Shown here piece by piece: positions 8,214 through 16,028 of a stretch of 64,000 nucleotides of DNA. The DNA is from Pedobacter alluvionis (GTDB taxonomy: Bacteria > Bacteroidota > Bacteroidia > Sphingobacteriales > Sphingobacteriaceae). The stretch's first letter is position 1. Each line of letters starts with the position of its first letter. The notes beneath the pieces are model-generated. The model made no database searches, had not been told where the DNA came from, and saw only the letters and a list, made by a program, of their open reading frames with translations. Both the position numbers and the translations under genes were made by a program. The DNA lies in contig NZ_RCCK01000010.1 in assembly GCF_003664035.1 (NCBI RefSeq), positions 1,612,001 to 1,676,000 on the forward strand. The letters are read 5' to 3'.

Positions 8214-9218
8214 TTAATCAATTAAGCCCATACTGAACTCATCATAAGGTGCTCCGGTATCCGTACCCAAAGGCACGATGTTTTCCAGTTGCGCAAGATC
8301 CGACTCAGTTAATACAATGGTTGTTGCCGCAATGTTTTGCTCCAGGTATTTCCGTCGTTTAGTTCCCGGGATCGGAAGGATGCCCTTGCTCATGATCCAG
8401 GCCAATGCCAGCTGCGACGAAGTAATCTGCTTAGCTTCAGCCATTGCTTCGATGGCTTTCACCAACTCAATATTTTTGTCGAACTGTGCACCCTGGAAAC
8501 GCGGAATTGCCCTGCGGAAATCGTTTTCAGGTAGGTCATTTATACTTTTGATCTGTCCGGATAAGAATCCACGTCCTAGTGGTGAGTAGGCTACAAAACC
8601 AATGCCCAGTTCCTTTAAGGTTGCCAGAATCCCACGTTCTTCCACTGTCCGCTCAAACAAAGAGTACTCGCTTTGTACGGCAGTGATCGGGTGCACGGCA
8701 TGCGCCCGCTTAACCGTTTCAGATGAAACTTCAGACAAACCGATATAACCCACTTTTCCTTCTTTAACCATCTCGGCCATTGCCTCAACCGTTTCCTCGA
8801 TCGGTGTGTTTTTATCCAGGCGGTGCAGATAATACAGATCAATGTAATCTGTATTCAGGTTTTTGAGCGAACGTTCCAAAGATTTCTTTACATATTCTTT
8901 CTTACCATTAATTGCCCAGGTTACCTTATTGTTATCATCGATCTCCCAGCCAAATTTGCTCGCTAAAATATACTGATTACGTTTGCCACTGATCGCTTTG
9001 GCGATCAACTGTTCATTCTTCAGCGGTCCGTACAGATCGGCAGTATCTAAAAAATTACCACCTAATTCAAGCGAACGGTGAATCGTCGCGATGGCTTCCT
9101 GTTCATCTGCTGGGCCATACATATGCCCCTCTTCAAAGCCCGTCATGCCCATGCATCCAAGGCCAATTGAAGGCACAACCAGACCCTGGCTGCCCAATGC
9201 TATTTTTTTTATTTCCAT
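8214..9218 (-). CDS. Aldo/keto reductase
   Basis: A 334-residue NADPH-dependent aldo/keto reductase. The catalytic tetrad is visible as D58 and Y63 (FLDTADLYG), K88 (ASKFG) and H132 (YYLHRLD). The C-terminal IPGTKRRKYLEQN segment fits the NADP-binding end of the YhdN/Gsy-like group of these enzymes. I start it at the ATG at 9218 (MEIKKIALGSQG), the usual beginning of the family. An in-frame ATG at 9251 would add eleven residues unlike the family. It is followed after 9 bases by an AraC regulator. The substrate, likely an aldehyde or ketone, is not evident. Confidence 0.9.
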   Translation of the reverse strand: MEIKKIALGSQGLVVPSIGLGCMGMTGFEEGHMYGPADEQEAIATIHRSLELGGNFLDTADLYGPLKNEQLIAKAISGKRNQYILASKFGWEIDDNNKVTWAINGKKEYVKKSLERSLKNLNTDYIDLYYLHRLDKNTPIEETVEAMAEMVKEGKVGYIGLSEVSSETVKRAHAVHPITAVQSEYSLFERTVEERGILATLKELGIGFVAYSPLGRGFLSGQIKSINDLPENDFRRAIPRFQGAQFDKNIELVKAIEAMAEAKQITSSQLALAWIMSKGILPIPGTKRRKYLEQNIAATTIVLTESDLAQLENIVPLGTDTGAPYDEFSMGLID

Positions 9219-9344
9219 GATCCAAAGGTCGGCAAGCCAAATTATAAGCATGTATGCAAACCCCTGAAGCTTGTAAGCAAATCAAGGAATGATTTTTTTA
9301 ATGTCTATATGTTTTGATTTATGAGAAGCTTAAAAATTAACTCT

Positions 9345-9352
9345 TATTTTTG
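9345..9352 (+). promoter_or_regulatory. -7 promoter box ahead of the 9370 gene
   Basis: TATTTTTG is an exact TAnnTTTG match 17 bases before the start codon. The -33 element is unclear: the nearest TTTTG is about 28 bases upstream. Confidence 0.45.
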
Positions 9353-9369
9353 TAGTTCATATCGGCTAT

Positions 9370-10083
9370 ATGGCTTCACTAAAAATGGATAAAAAAAAAT
9401 CTGATCGTCCACAGATTGCGGTGGTCTCCACTTTTTCTGATCTTTTGGATACAGATTTTAAGGGAGATATTAACGCCGTTTGCTTGCATAGAGACCTGTT
9501 GGGCGATTTTAAGGAAATTGTGTGCAAACTTGAATTGAAAGCGGATCTGACGGAAATATCTATTGAAGATCTCCAGGCACTCGAGCTTTCAGAAAAAGGA
9601 AGTATGGCCAGGGCGGTTATCCAGAGCGATTTTCAGCTGTTGGCAGATTCCGGAGCATCGCCTTCCCTTAATTTAATTAAAGGTTACGAGCGGGATGAGG
9701 AGTTTGATTTCATTTCAACAGATGTATATTCTTTTCATGTAGACCGATCGCCCATTGGCACAGATACTTTTTTATGTACCTACTATGGTGCCGCCAGCGA
9801 AATTTTAGCCAATCATCAGGCTGAGCAAAAAGTACAGGTGCCGGAAATCCGGCAAAAGCTCAGGGAATTGCATAATGGTACCGAGGAAGATTTTGATAGC
9901 TTTTTGACGGAACATTATTTTGAGCTGCATTATCAGGCCAAGCCAGGTGGAGTACCTGTAAACCTGGGATTGGGCCATTTATGGAGACTTGCCGTAGATC
10001 ATCCTGAGAAACAGTGTTTACCCTGTATCCACCGGGCACCAATAGAAAATGATGGGGAATATAGATTGTTGCTCATTTGCTAA
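9370..10083 (+). CDS. Cytoplasmic protein with HxD...H pattern, possibly DUF1826-like
   Basis: A 237-residue protein without signal peptide or membrane segment. The central and C-terminal parts carry FHVDRSP, then LCTYYGAASEIL, and near the end CIHRAPIEND with a terminal EYRLLLIC strand. The HxD, distal H and following Arg recall a double-stranded beta-helix metal site. The order resembles DUF1826 as I remember it (FHVD, then CTY.GP, then HRSP, then R.LL). The N-terminal 60 residues are charged. The usual DUF1826 partner (a CobW-type GTPase) is absent; the neighbour is a DUF92 membrane protein. The ATG at 9385 is an alternative start. Function unknown. Confidence 0.6.
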   Translation: MASLKMDKKKSDRPQIAVVSTFSDLLDTDFKGDINAVCLHRDLLGDFKEIVCKLELKADLTEISIEDLQALELSEKGSMARAVIQSDFQLLADSGASPSLNLIKGYERDEEFDFISTDVYSFHVDRSPIGTDTFLCTYYGAASEILANHQAEQKVQVPEIRQKLRELHNGTEEDFDSFLTEHYFELHYQAKPGGVPVNLGLGHLWRLAVDHPEKQCLPCIHRAPIENDGEYRLLLIC

Positions 10084-10207
10084 ATTAGCCAGGCTAAGTT
10101 TTTAAGCAGATAGAATGTTATGGTTTTCTGTTTTTCTCAGGTGCTAATGACATCGGTAAATATGTGTTATGGCTTTTTCATCAATATAATTCAAATATAT
10201 TTGCGAT

Positions 10208-10924
10208 ATGTTTAATAACGGCATCTTTTTGCCTATCATCATAATTGCTGGTATTGCTTATAGTACCCTGGCCAAAAAACTCACTGTTCCGGCTGCGGTG
10301 ACTGGAGGTATGCTGGCCTGTCTTATTTATATTGCTGCTGGTTATACAGGCGTTGCGATGATGAGCCTGTTTTTTATCATGGGTTCTGCAGCCACTTCGT
10401 GGCAGAAGCATAAAAAGCAGCCTTTTGCCACAAACGCGGAAACTAAAAATGGCCGTAGCGTGCTGCAGGTGCTGGCCAACGCCGGGGCTGCTGGTATTGC
10501 GGCTATAGTAATTTTGTTTTATCCCTCCCTCACTTATTTAATGCTTCCGGCAATGGCGGCAGCTTTTGCTTCGGCTACTGCAGATACGCTGTCATCCGAG
10601 CTGGGGATGGTTTATGGAAAACGGTTTTTTAATATTATTTCTTTCCGGCCCGACCGCTGCGGCATGGATGGTGTAATCAGTCTGGAAGGAACGTTGATCG
10701 GTATTGGCGGTAGCTGTATTATTGCTGCAATTTATGCGCTGGGAAACGGATGGAATATTAACTTTTACTTTATCGTTATTGCTGGTACGGTAGGAAACCT
10801 GACGGATTCTATTTTGGGTGCTGTACTTGAGCGCAAAGGTAGAATCGGCAATGATATGGTCAATTTTTTGAATACATTAACAGCCATGCTGGCGGTATTA
10901 ATATTGAAAATTATTTTTATTTAA
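10208..10924 (+). CDS. DUF92 family integral membrane protein
   Basis: A 238-residue protein with about six hydrophobic segments. It carries the DUF92 signatures ATADTLSSELGMVYGK, VISLEGTLIGIGGS and TDSILGAVLERKGRI followed by NDMVNFLNT. The family includes plant VTE5/VTE6 phytol and phytyl-phosphate kinases and eukaryotic TMEM19. It belongs to the cytidylyltransferase-like membrane fold, so a CTP-dependent isoprenoid-alcohol kinase role is possible in bacteria. It is 124 bases after the HxD protein, on the same strand. Family assignment is strong; the bacterial substrate is not known to me. Confidence 0.85.
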   Translation: MFNNGIFLPIIIIAGIAYSTLAKKLTVPAAVTGGMLACLIYIAAGYTGVAMMSLFFIMGSAATSWQKHKKQPFATNAETKNGRSVLQVLANAGAAGIAAIVILFYPSLTYLMLPAMAAAFASATADTLSSELGMVYGKRFFNIISFRPDRCGMDGVISLEGTLIGIGGSCIIAAIYALGNGWNINFYFIVIAGTVGNLTDSILGAVLERKGRIGNDMVNFLNTLTAMLAVLILKIIFI

Positions 10925-11149
10925 AATTGCTGTGAATATTTGGATAAAATGTAGGCCAATGCAGATTATGCTATCAATTACTATTAATAATTTCAATGGT
11001 GAAAATCGTACTCACCTTTAATATCAGGCCGATTATACCTTACTGCCTTAATTTTTGAAATCATCTTTTTGCATAAACAAAATTTATTTTTCGCCAATTT
11101 ATAATAAGTTTTTTCGCGATATTTATACTATTGTTTATTCCATAAGATC

Positions 11150-11536
11150 ATGAAAAAAATCATTTTTGTTTTACTGCTTGCAGCCTGTGGATTTTCAGGT
11201 TACGGGCAAACCTACAAGCCTATTACCAGCAAGGATAAAACCTATCTGGGAACATTAAAAGGAGTGAGTTACACCTATAAACAGGGCGTTGTGACCCTGA
11301 AGAATAACGGCAACTATAATTTAGGTACAGTGAGTATTGTGGCCTCATCGAAAGTGGACAGTACCCTGTTCGGGATTGTTTTGTTTGACGAAGGGGTTGA
11401 AAAAGGAGAGACTGTTAAAGCTGAATTTTATTTTACCACCGGCATTGGTAAAAAGGAACATGAGGTGCCTTTAAAACAGGTTGATCAGAAGAATCTGGTA
11501 CTGTCTTTTGATACGGCGACCCGGGCTGTAAAATAA
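11150..11536 (+). CDS. Small secreted hypothetical protein
   Basis: A 128-residue protein with a clear signal peptide (MKKIIFVLLLAACGFSGYG, cut before Q). The mature part is about 108 residues and looks all-beta (alternating V, T, Y, with NLGTVSIVASSKVDSTLFG). That suggests a small periplasmic or cell-surface beta domain. The AACG in the signal could pass for a lipobox, but a Bacteroidota lipoprotein normally follows Cys with Asp, Glu or Ser, so plain export fits better. I do not recognise the family. It stands alone, with 225 bases to the DUF92 gene upstream. Confidence 0.7.
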   Translation: MKKIIFVLLLAACGFSGYGQTYKPITSKDKTYLGTLKGVSYTYKQGVVTLKNNGNYNLGTVSIVASSKVDSTLFGIVLFDEGVEKGETVKAEFYFTTGIGKKEHEVPLKQVDQKNLVLSFDTATRAVK

Positions 11537-11717
11537 TCGTTTGCGGTATTACTTTTTTAAGTGTTGATTTTAACTTACAGGTCAGTGCATTGTTGGCAGT
11601 TTAGCAAAATAAGCCTGATTGCCCCGGAAAATAGCCTATATCTGTATCGATAATTATTGAGAATCAATTTTCCATAACATGTTATAAATATTTAACACTG
11701 GCTTAATAATCGATATT

Positions 11718-11805
11718 TAGATTTGCGCTATAAATATTTGGTTAGTATTTATAAGTTTAGGTTAGTTGATAAGAAAAGCCCGGATGGATATCCGGGCTTT
11801 TTATA
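11718..11805 (+). ncRNA. Possible small RNA: promoter box to terminator with no ORF
   Basis: TAGATTTG at 11718-11725 matches the -7 consensus, and a strong hairpin terminator ends near 11805. The span between would be an untranslated transcript of roughly 75 nt. There is no good -33 element and no recognised RNA family. It could equally be a late terminator for the gene ending at 11536. Confidence 0.25.
11775..11805 (+). terminator. Hairpin terminator
   Basis: AAAGCCCGGA and TCCGGGCTTT form a 10-bp stem around a six-base loop, followed by TTTATATTTTA. The A-rich left flank could let it serve the leftward gene at 11900-12133 as well. Confidence 0.75.
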
Positions 11806-11899
11806 TTTTAAGCATCATTTCGATACATTTTCATTGAACTAATCTATTTTATAAGGACTGGTCAATCCTTAATAATACTTAAGAACTGATTGATGTAGT

Positions 11900-12133
11900 T
11901 TATTTCACACCGGTTACCATATAAATACTCTGACCAACAGCACCTTCATAACCAAATACCAATTTATATTCGTAAAATTTTTCGATTTCGCTTTTAAAAG
12001 AATCAAAAGAAGGCGTTTCTTTTGATGCATATTTAGGATCCCATTGAAATTTACTTCCAATTTTTAAAGTAGCTTTATTACCGTTATTCGCATGGTTGAT
12101 GATTAATTGGGTAGGGGTGATGATGTTTTCCAT
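11900..12133 (-). CDS. Small hypothetical protein
   Basis: A 77-residue protein with no signal peptide or membrane segment. I do not recognise it. The composition is balanced (ITPTQLIINHANNG, KFQWDPKYA, KLVFGYEGAVGQSIYMVTG) and reads like a small folded alpha/beta domain rather than a shadow frame. It is a single-gene unit, on the opposite strand to the flanking 11150 gene and on the same strand as the MaoC gene 163 bases away. The bidirectional hairpin at 11775 lies past its stop. Confidence 0.6.
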   Translation of the reverse strand: MENIITPTQLIINHANNGNKATLKIGSKFQWDPKYASKETPSFDSFKSEIEKFYEYKLVFGYEGAVGQSIYMVTGVK

Positions 12134-12295
12134 ATGTCAAATTTAATAATCTTATCTATTTAAATTAACGCCTAGTCAGCAGAATTATTTCCAGACCAAT
12201 GTAACAATTAGGAAACCGTATCGGGCGCATATCGCGTTAAGTCAATAGGAAAATAGAAAAATGATGGTCTTCAATTTGCCAGATCACCTTAGCAT

Positions 12296-12754
12296 CTATA
12301 TAAAATGATATAAAAATACCACGTCACCCACATATGCTGGTTTTGGCTGGTCTTTAATTACAAGAGTAGCCTGAATGGTAACTTTAGTTATTCCTCTCAA
12401 ATTACTGATAGAAATTAATTTAGCTTTTAACTGCACTTCGCTATCCACTAAAACGGCCTGACCAAATTTAAAGCGTTCAATGCCATAATTAATTTCCATT
12501 TTAATATTACGTACATCTGCAATCTGCTTCCATAAATAAGGAATTAATGACAAGGTTAAATACCCATGTGCAATTGTTGCCTTAAAAGGTCCCTCATTTT
12601 TAGCTTTCTCCGGATCGGTGTGTATCCATTGATGATCCAGGGTTGCATCGGCAAATTTATTGATCTGTGCCTGGTCTATAGTATGCCATTGCGAAACACC
12701 CAGTTCTTTACCCAGATGCGATTCATACTCTTCAAAATTATTAATCACCAACAT
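12296..12754 (-). CDS. MaoC-like (R)-specific enoyl-CoA hydratase family protein
   Basis: A 152-residue hot-dog-fold protein of the MaoC/NodN type. The hydratase-2 motif is readable: the catalytic Asp and His in FADATLDHQWIHTDPEKA, followed by GPFKATIAHGYLTLSLIP. Members hydrate (R)-enoyl-CoA or act in side-chain and acyl modification, so a lipid or acyl-CoA role is likely. It is a single-gene unit. The length is that of a full one-domain hydratase and no truncation is seen. The substrate cannot be told from sequence. Confidence 0.88.
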   Translation of the reverse strand: MLVINNFEEYESHLGKELGVSQWHTIDQAQINKFADATLDHQWIHTDPEKAKNEGPFKATIAHGYLTLSLIPYLWKQIADVRNIKMEINYGIERFKFGQAVLVDSEVQLKAKLISISNLRGITKVTIQATLVIKDQPKPAYVGDVVFLYHFI

Positions 12755-13010
12755 ATATTCTGTTTATCTTTTTATAGGATTAGTATTGTTTACAACTCCC
12801 TTAGGTATAACAGTCCTTCAGGTATTATAGTTTCACTCACTTTTTTGCATCCAATTATAATCATAATAACCGTGTTTTTGACGATATACGGATAAAAATT
12901 TTGAAGGGATTTTTCTGACGATTTTAGTCTAATCAGTGCAGGTTGTTTATAATCAGTTAGATATAGATTGTAAGGCGATTTTGAGAATTTATATATTGTT
13001 ACTAAAATTT
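12755..13010. other. Intergenic region before the permease, AT-rich
   Basis: No gene is seen. The stretch is AT-rich and precedes the paired inverted repeats at 13011-13050. The total gap between the MaoC start and the permease start is 383 bases. Confidence 0.5.
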
Positions 13011-13050
13011 ACTGTCCGCTTGCGAACAGTGTTGTTCGTTTATGAACAGT
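13011..13050. promoter_or_regulatory. Two tandem inverted repeats upstream of the permease gene
   Basis: Site 1 has ACTGTCCG (13011-13018) and CGAACAGT (13023-13030), an inverted repeat with one mismatch. Site 2 has TGTTC (13033-13037) and GAACA (13044-13048). The two sites share the GAACAGT half and lie about 20 bases apart, so a dimeric regulator could bind both on one face. They are 45-90 bases upstream of the -7 box, a position that suits an activator. Confidence 0.5.
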
Positions 13051-13093
13051 AGTTGTATTTTATTCGCCTTTTCCTCGTTTTAAACCGCATATT

Positions 13094-13101
13094 TATATTT
13101 G
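13094..13101 (+). promoter_or_regulatory. -7 promoter box of the permease gene
   Basis: TATATTTG matches TAnnTTTG exactly, 36 bases before the ATG. No TTTG -33 element is visible. The overlapping TTGGCATAAGAATGG has a -24-like TGGCA of sigma-54 promoters but a poor -12, so sigma-54 use is only a thought. Confidence 0.4.
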
Positions 13102-13137
13102 GCATAAGAATGGAGTTGTTTGCCGAAATTTAACTCT

Positions 13138-15528
13138 ATGTTCAGATTAAACTTGAAAATTGCTTTTAGAAATCTGATTAAAAACAGATCATATACCTTG
13201 ATTAACATACTTGGTCTGTCTGTCGGGATGACTAGTTGCATTTTGATTTTCATATTTATCAGGTTTCAATTGAGTTTTGATACACACTTTAAAAATGCAG
13301 ATCGGATATATAGGTTTGTAACCGATTGGAAATATAATAATTTTGATGATTATTCTGCAGGTGTACCCATACCGTTTGCTCCGGCTGCTAAACAAGAGTT
13401 AGAAGGAATAGAGAAAATTGCAAGAATTTCGCGCAATAGTGGTGTTATACTTGTACGCAATGGTAATGGTACCGAACATTTTAAAGCGGTAAAAGATGTA
13501 TATTTTACAGAGGCTGACTTATTTGATATCCTACAGGTGAAATGGCTGTATGGGAAACCAACCCAATCGCTTTCAGAACCCAATACTGCAGTTATTTCGG
13601 AAAAAACCGCTAAAGCTTTCTTTGGTTCTGCTCAACAGGCCATCGGTAAAAGTTTTACCTTTTGGAATTCCATCCAGCTAAGAGTAGTTGGTGTAATTGC
13701 CGATATGCCAGGCAGTAGTAGCATTCCATTGGAGATCATGATCAGTTATCCTACTTTTTATGGCAAAAATAATCAGGATTGGGATTCTGTAAGCACTTAT
13801 AACGAATGTTTTGTGTTGCTAAAACCTGGTGCTTCGATGGCTGTATTTGAACAGTCGTTAGAACGAATGAACGATAAATATCTAAAGCAAAAAAAGCTTG
13901 CCGGCAATCAACGTAGTCATCTTCAGGCTTTATCTGATATTCACTTTAGCGAACGTTATAATAATTTTGCTGAAACAAATATTACCAAAAAGGAAGTGTA
14001 CGGCCTGGCAATTATAGGTCTGTTTTTAATGGTTACGGCCTGCATCAACTTTATTAATCTGGCAACAGCGCAGTCGGTTAACCGTTCAAAAGAGGTGGGT
14101 GTACGTAAGGTGATGGGGGCCATGCGCAGGCAGCTCGTGTTTCAGTTTTTGGCTGAAACCACAACGATAACAGTTATTTCTATGCTTTTGGCCTGTATCT
14201 TTTCAGAGTTGATGTTACCTTTTTTATCGCATATTTTTAAAGGGGAAGTTTCATTATCTTTATTTACGGATCCTACAGTTTTTATCTTTTTGTTTTTTCT
14301 GGTTGTTCTGGTCAGCTTTTTGGCAGGATTTTATCCGGCAATGATTATTTCGGGCTTTAGTCCGGCTTTAGCCATTAAAAATAAAATAAGCATCCAATCT
14401 GGGAATCTAAGTTTGAGAATGATATTGATTGTGATACAGTTCAGTATTACCATTGTACTTATTATTGCCACAGTTGTCGTCATCAGGCAAATGCAATATG
14501 TGAGGGAAAAACCGCTTGGCTTTAACAAAGATGCGGTAGTTCTCCTTGGTTTCCCAGGAGATAGTGCAAGCATGAGCCGTCAACAACTGTTTAGGGAGAA
14601 ACTGCTTCATGTTCCGGGCGTAGAAAAACAAAGCTATTTTGTTAGGCCACCACTTTCTGGTATGATGAACACCACAAATTTTTATGTTGATGGCAGAGAG
14701 AACAAAGATTTTGAAGTTCGCCTGAGCATGAGCGATGAACATTATTTTGATCTGTTCGGACTACAGTTTGTGGCGGGAAAAGTTTACCAAAAGAGTGATA
14801 CAGCTAATGCGTACATTGCAAATGAGACCTTTGTAAAGAAGATAGGTATTGCTAGCCCACAGTTGGCGCTTGGGAAAGTAATCTCACAGAATGGAAGAAC
14901 AGGGCCTATAGTTGGTGTAGTTAAAGATTTTAATGACCAGTCACTTAAAGAAAAAATATCGCCAATGGTTTTTTACCAGGAAAAAAGGCAATACTATAAT
15001 ATGGGACTTGAGCTTGATGCCAGGCAGATCAGCCCGGCCATGAAAGAGATAGAAAACCTTTGGAAAAGCAGTTTCCCTAACGAAGTGTACAATGCCAAAT
15101 TTATGGATGATGATATTAACAAGTATTATGAGTCAGACCGCATTACAGGTCTTTTATTTAGGATATTTGCAGGTGTAATTATGTTTATCTCATTTATAGG
15201 TCTTTTCGGACTGGTTTCTTTTGTTGCGGCACAACGTACGCGTGAAATGGCCATCAGGAAAGTGCTTGGCGCTACAACGTTAGAGTTGGTAAAAATGCTG
15301 AATAGTTCATTTATCAGGATGGTTTTTGTCGCTAATCTAATTGCATGGCCGTTAGCCTACATCCTGGCAAATAAGTGGTTGTCAGGTTTTGCATACCGTA
15401 CTTCTATGGGGTTTTGGCCATTTATATTGGCTATGGCAACATCAATGGTGCTAACATTGATTACCGTAAGTTTCAGATCTTATCGTGCGGCAAATGCAAA
15501 TGCTATAAATGCACTTAAATACGAATAA
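13138..15528 (+). CDS. ABC transporter permease, MacB/FtsX type
   Basis: A 796-residue inner-membrane permease of the large two-module FtsX kind common in Bacteroidota. I start it at the ATG at 13138 (MFRLNLKIAFRNL), the family's usual N-terminus; a TTG at 13120 would add six residues. The first transmembrane segment is followed by a long MacB_PCD periplasmic domain. Next comes FtsX module 1 with VGVRKVMGAMRRQLVFQF near residue 325, a second periplasmic domain, then module 2 with MAIRKVLGATTLELVKML near residue 705. No ATPase gene adjoins it, so it would rely on one encoded elsewhere. These proteins often act in lipoprotein or peptide export or envelope stress. Confidence 0.9.
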   Translation: MFRLNLKIAFRNLIKNRSYTLINILGLSVGMTSCILIFIFIRFQLSFDTHFKNADRIYRFVTDWKYNNFDDYSAGVPIPFAPAAKQELEGIEKIARISRNSGVILVRNGNGTEHFKAVKDVYFTEADLFDILQVKWLYGKPTQSLSEPNTAVISEKTAKAFFGSAQQAIGKSFTFWNSIQLRVVGVIADMPGSSSIPLEIMISYPTFYGKNNQDWDSVSTYNECFVLLKPGASMAVFEQSLERMNDKYLKQKKLAGNQRSHLQALSDIHFSERYNNFAETNITKKEVYGLAIIGLFLMVTACINFINLATAQSVNRSKEVGVRKVMGAMRRQLVFQFLAETTTITVISMLLACIFSELMLPFLSHIFKGEVSLSLFTDPTVFIFLFFLVVLVSFLAGFYPAMIISGFSPALAIKNKISIQSGNLSLRMILIVIQFSITIVLIIATVVVIRQMQYVREKPLGFNKDAVVLLGFPGDSASMSRQQLFREKLLHVPGVEKQSYFVRPPLSGMMNTTNFYVDGRENKDFEVRLSMSDEHYFDLFGLQFVAGKVYQKSDTANAYIANETFVKKIGIASPQLALGKVISQNGRTGPIVGVVKDFNDQSLKEKISPMVFYQEKRQYYNMGLELDARQISPAMKEIENLWKSSFPNEVYNAKFMDDDINKYYESDRITGLLFRIFAGVIMFISFIGLFGLVSFVAAQRTREMAIRKVLGATTLELVKMLNSSFIRMVFVANLIAWPLAYILANKWLSGFAYRTSMGFWPFILAMATSMVLTLITVSFRSYRAANANAINALKYE

Positions 15529-15960
15529 TCTTTAAATTATTTCAATTGTATATAACCCAAAATACTCAAGTGTTTTAAGTACTACCATATCTACGTGTGT
15601 TACGCTGAGTGTATTTGAAGAGCCTTTTGCTTGATTATTTCCCTTAAATATGTCACCCTGAGAGTTAATTATTGTATAAAAATCAATAAAATTAAATAAG
15701 AATTTAAAGGGATTAAATCACCTCGGATTATCGTCAGCAATGACAACCTTTCTTAAGAGATCTGTCAATTGTAGCCTAATCGAAGGATCCATCTCTGCGT
15801 AAATCTGCTAATCTGTTGGCGACATACGCTATAGTTTTCTGATAGATCAAAAAAAAGCCGGAAACTGTAAGCATTCCATACCACCTCTCTCCATTAAAAA
15901 AGACTTTTCGTCTTACGCTAAACGCTTATCTACCTTTATCTTAAATATCATCTAAATATT
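15529..15960. other. Intergenic region with degraded repeat pieces
   Basis: No gene is seen. Fragments such as GTCACCCTGAG (near 15652), GTCAGCAATGACAACC (near 15734) and GAGATCTGTCAATTGTAGC resemble tails of the dispersed repeats at 5211 and 58180. The region ends in the strongly AT-rich promoter of the TonB receptor. Confidence 0.5.
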
Positions 15961-15963
15961 TTA

Positions 15964-16018
15964 TTTGATATATTTAAATTAAAATTTAGATTTGTCTAAA
16001 ATTATATTTAGACAAATC
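15964..16018 (+). promoter_or_regulatory. Promoter of the TonB receptor overlapped by a 12-bp inverted repeat
   Basis: TTTG at 15964-15967, 19 bases, then TAGATTTG at 15987-15994 is a textbook Bacteroidota promoter. A perfect inverted repeat GATTTGTCTAAA (15989-16000) and TTTAGACAAATC (16007-16018), with a six-base spacer, overlaps the -7 box and the expected start point. It ends 10 bases before the ATG. A bound repressor would block initiation. For a TonB receptor a metal-responsive regulator (DtxR/MntR, Fur or Zur type) is the natural guess. Confidence 0.75.
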
Positions 16019-16028
16019 ATTTTAATTC

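Noticed and set aside
9219..9251. Upstream in-frame start for the aldo/keto reductase
   Set aside because: It would add eleven residues unlike the family; the internal MEIKKIALG start matches.
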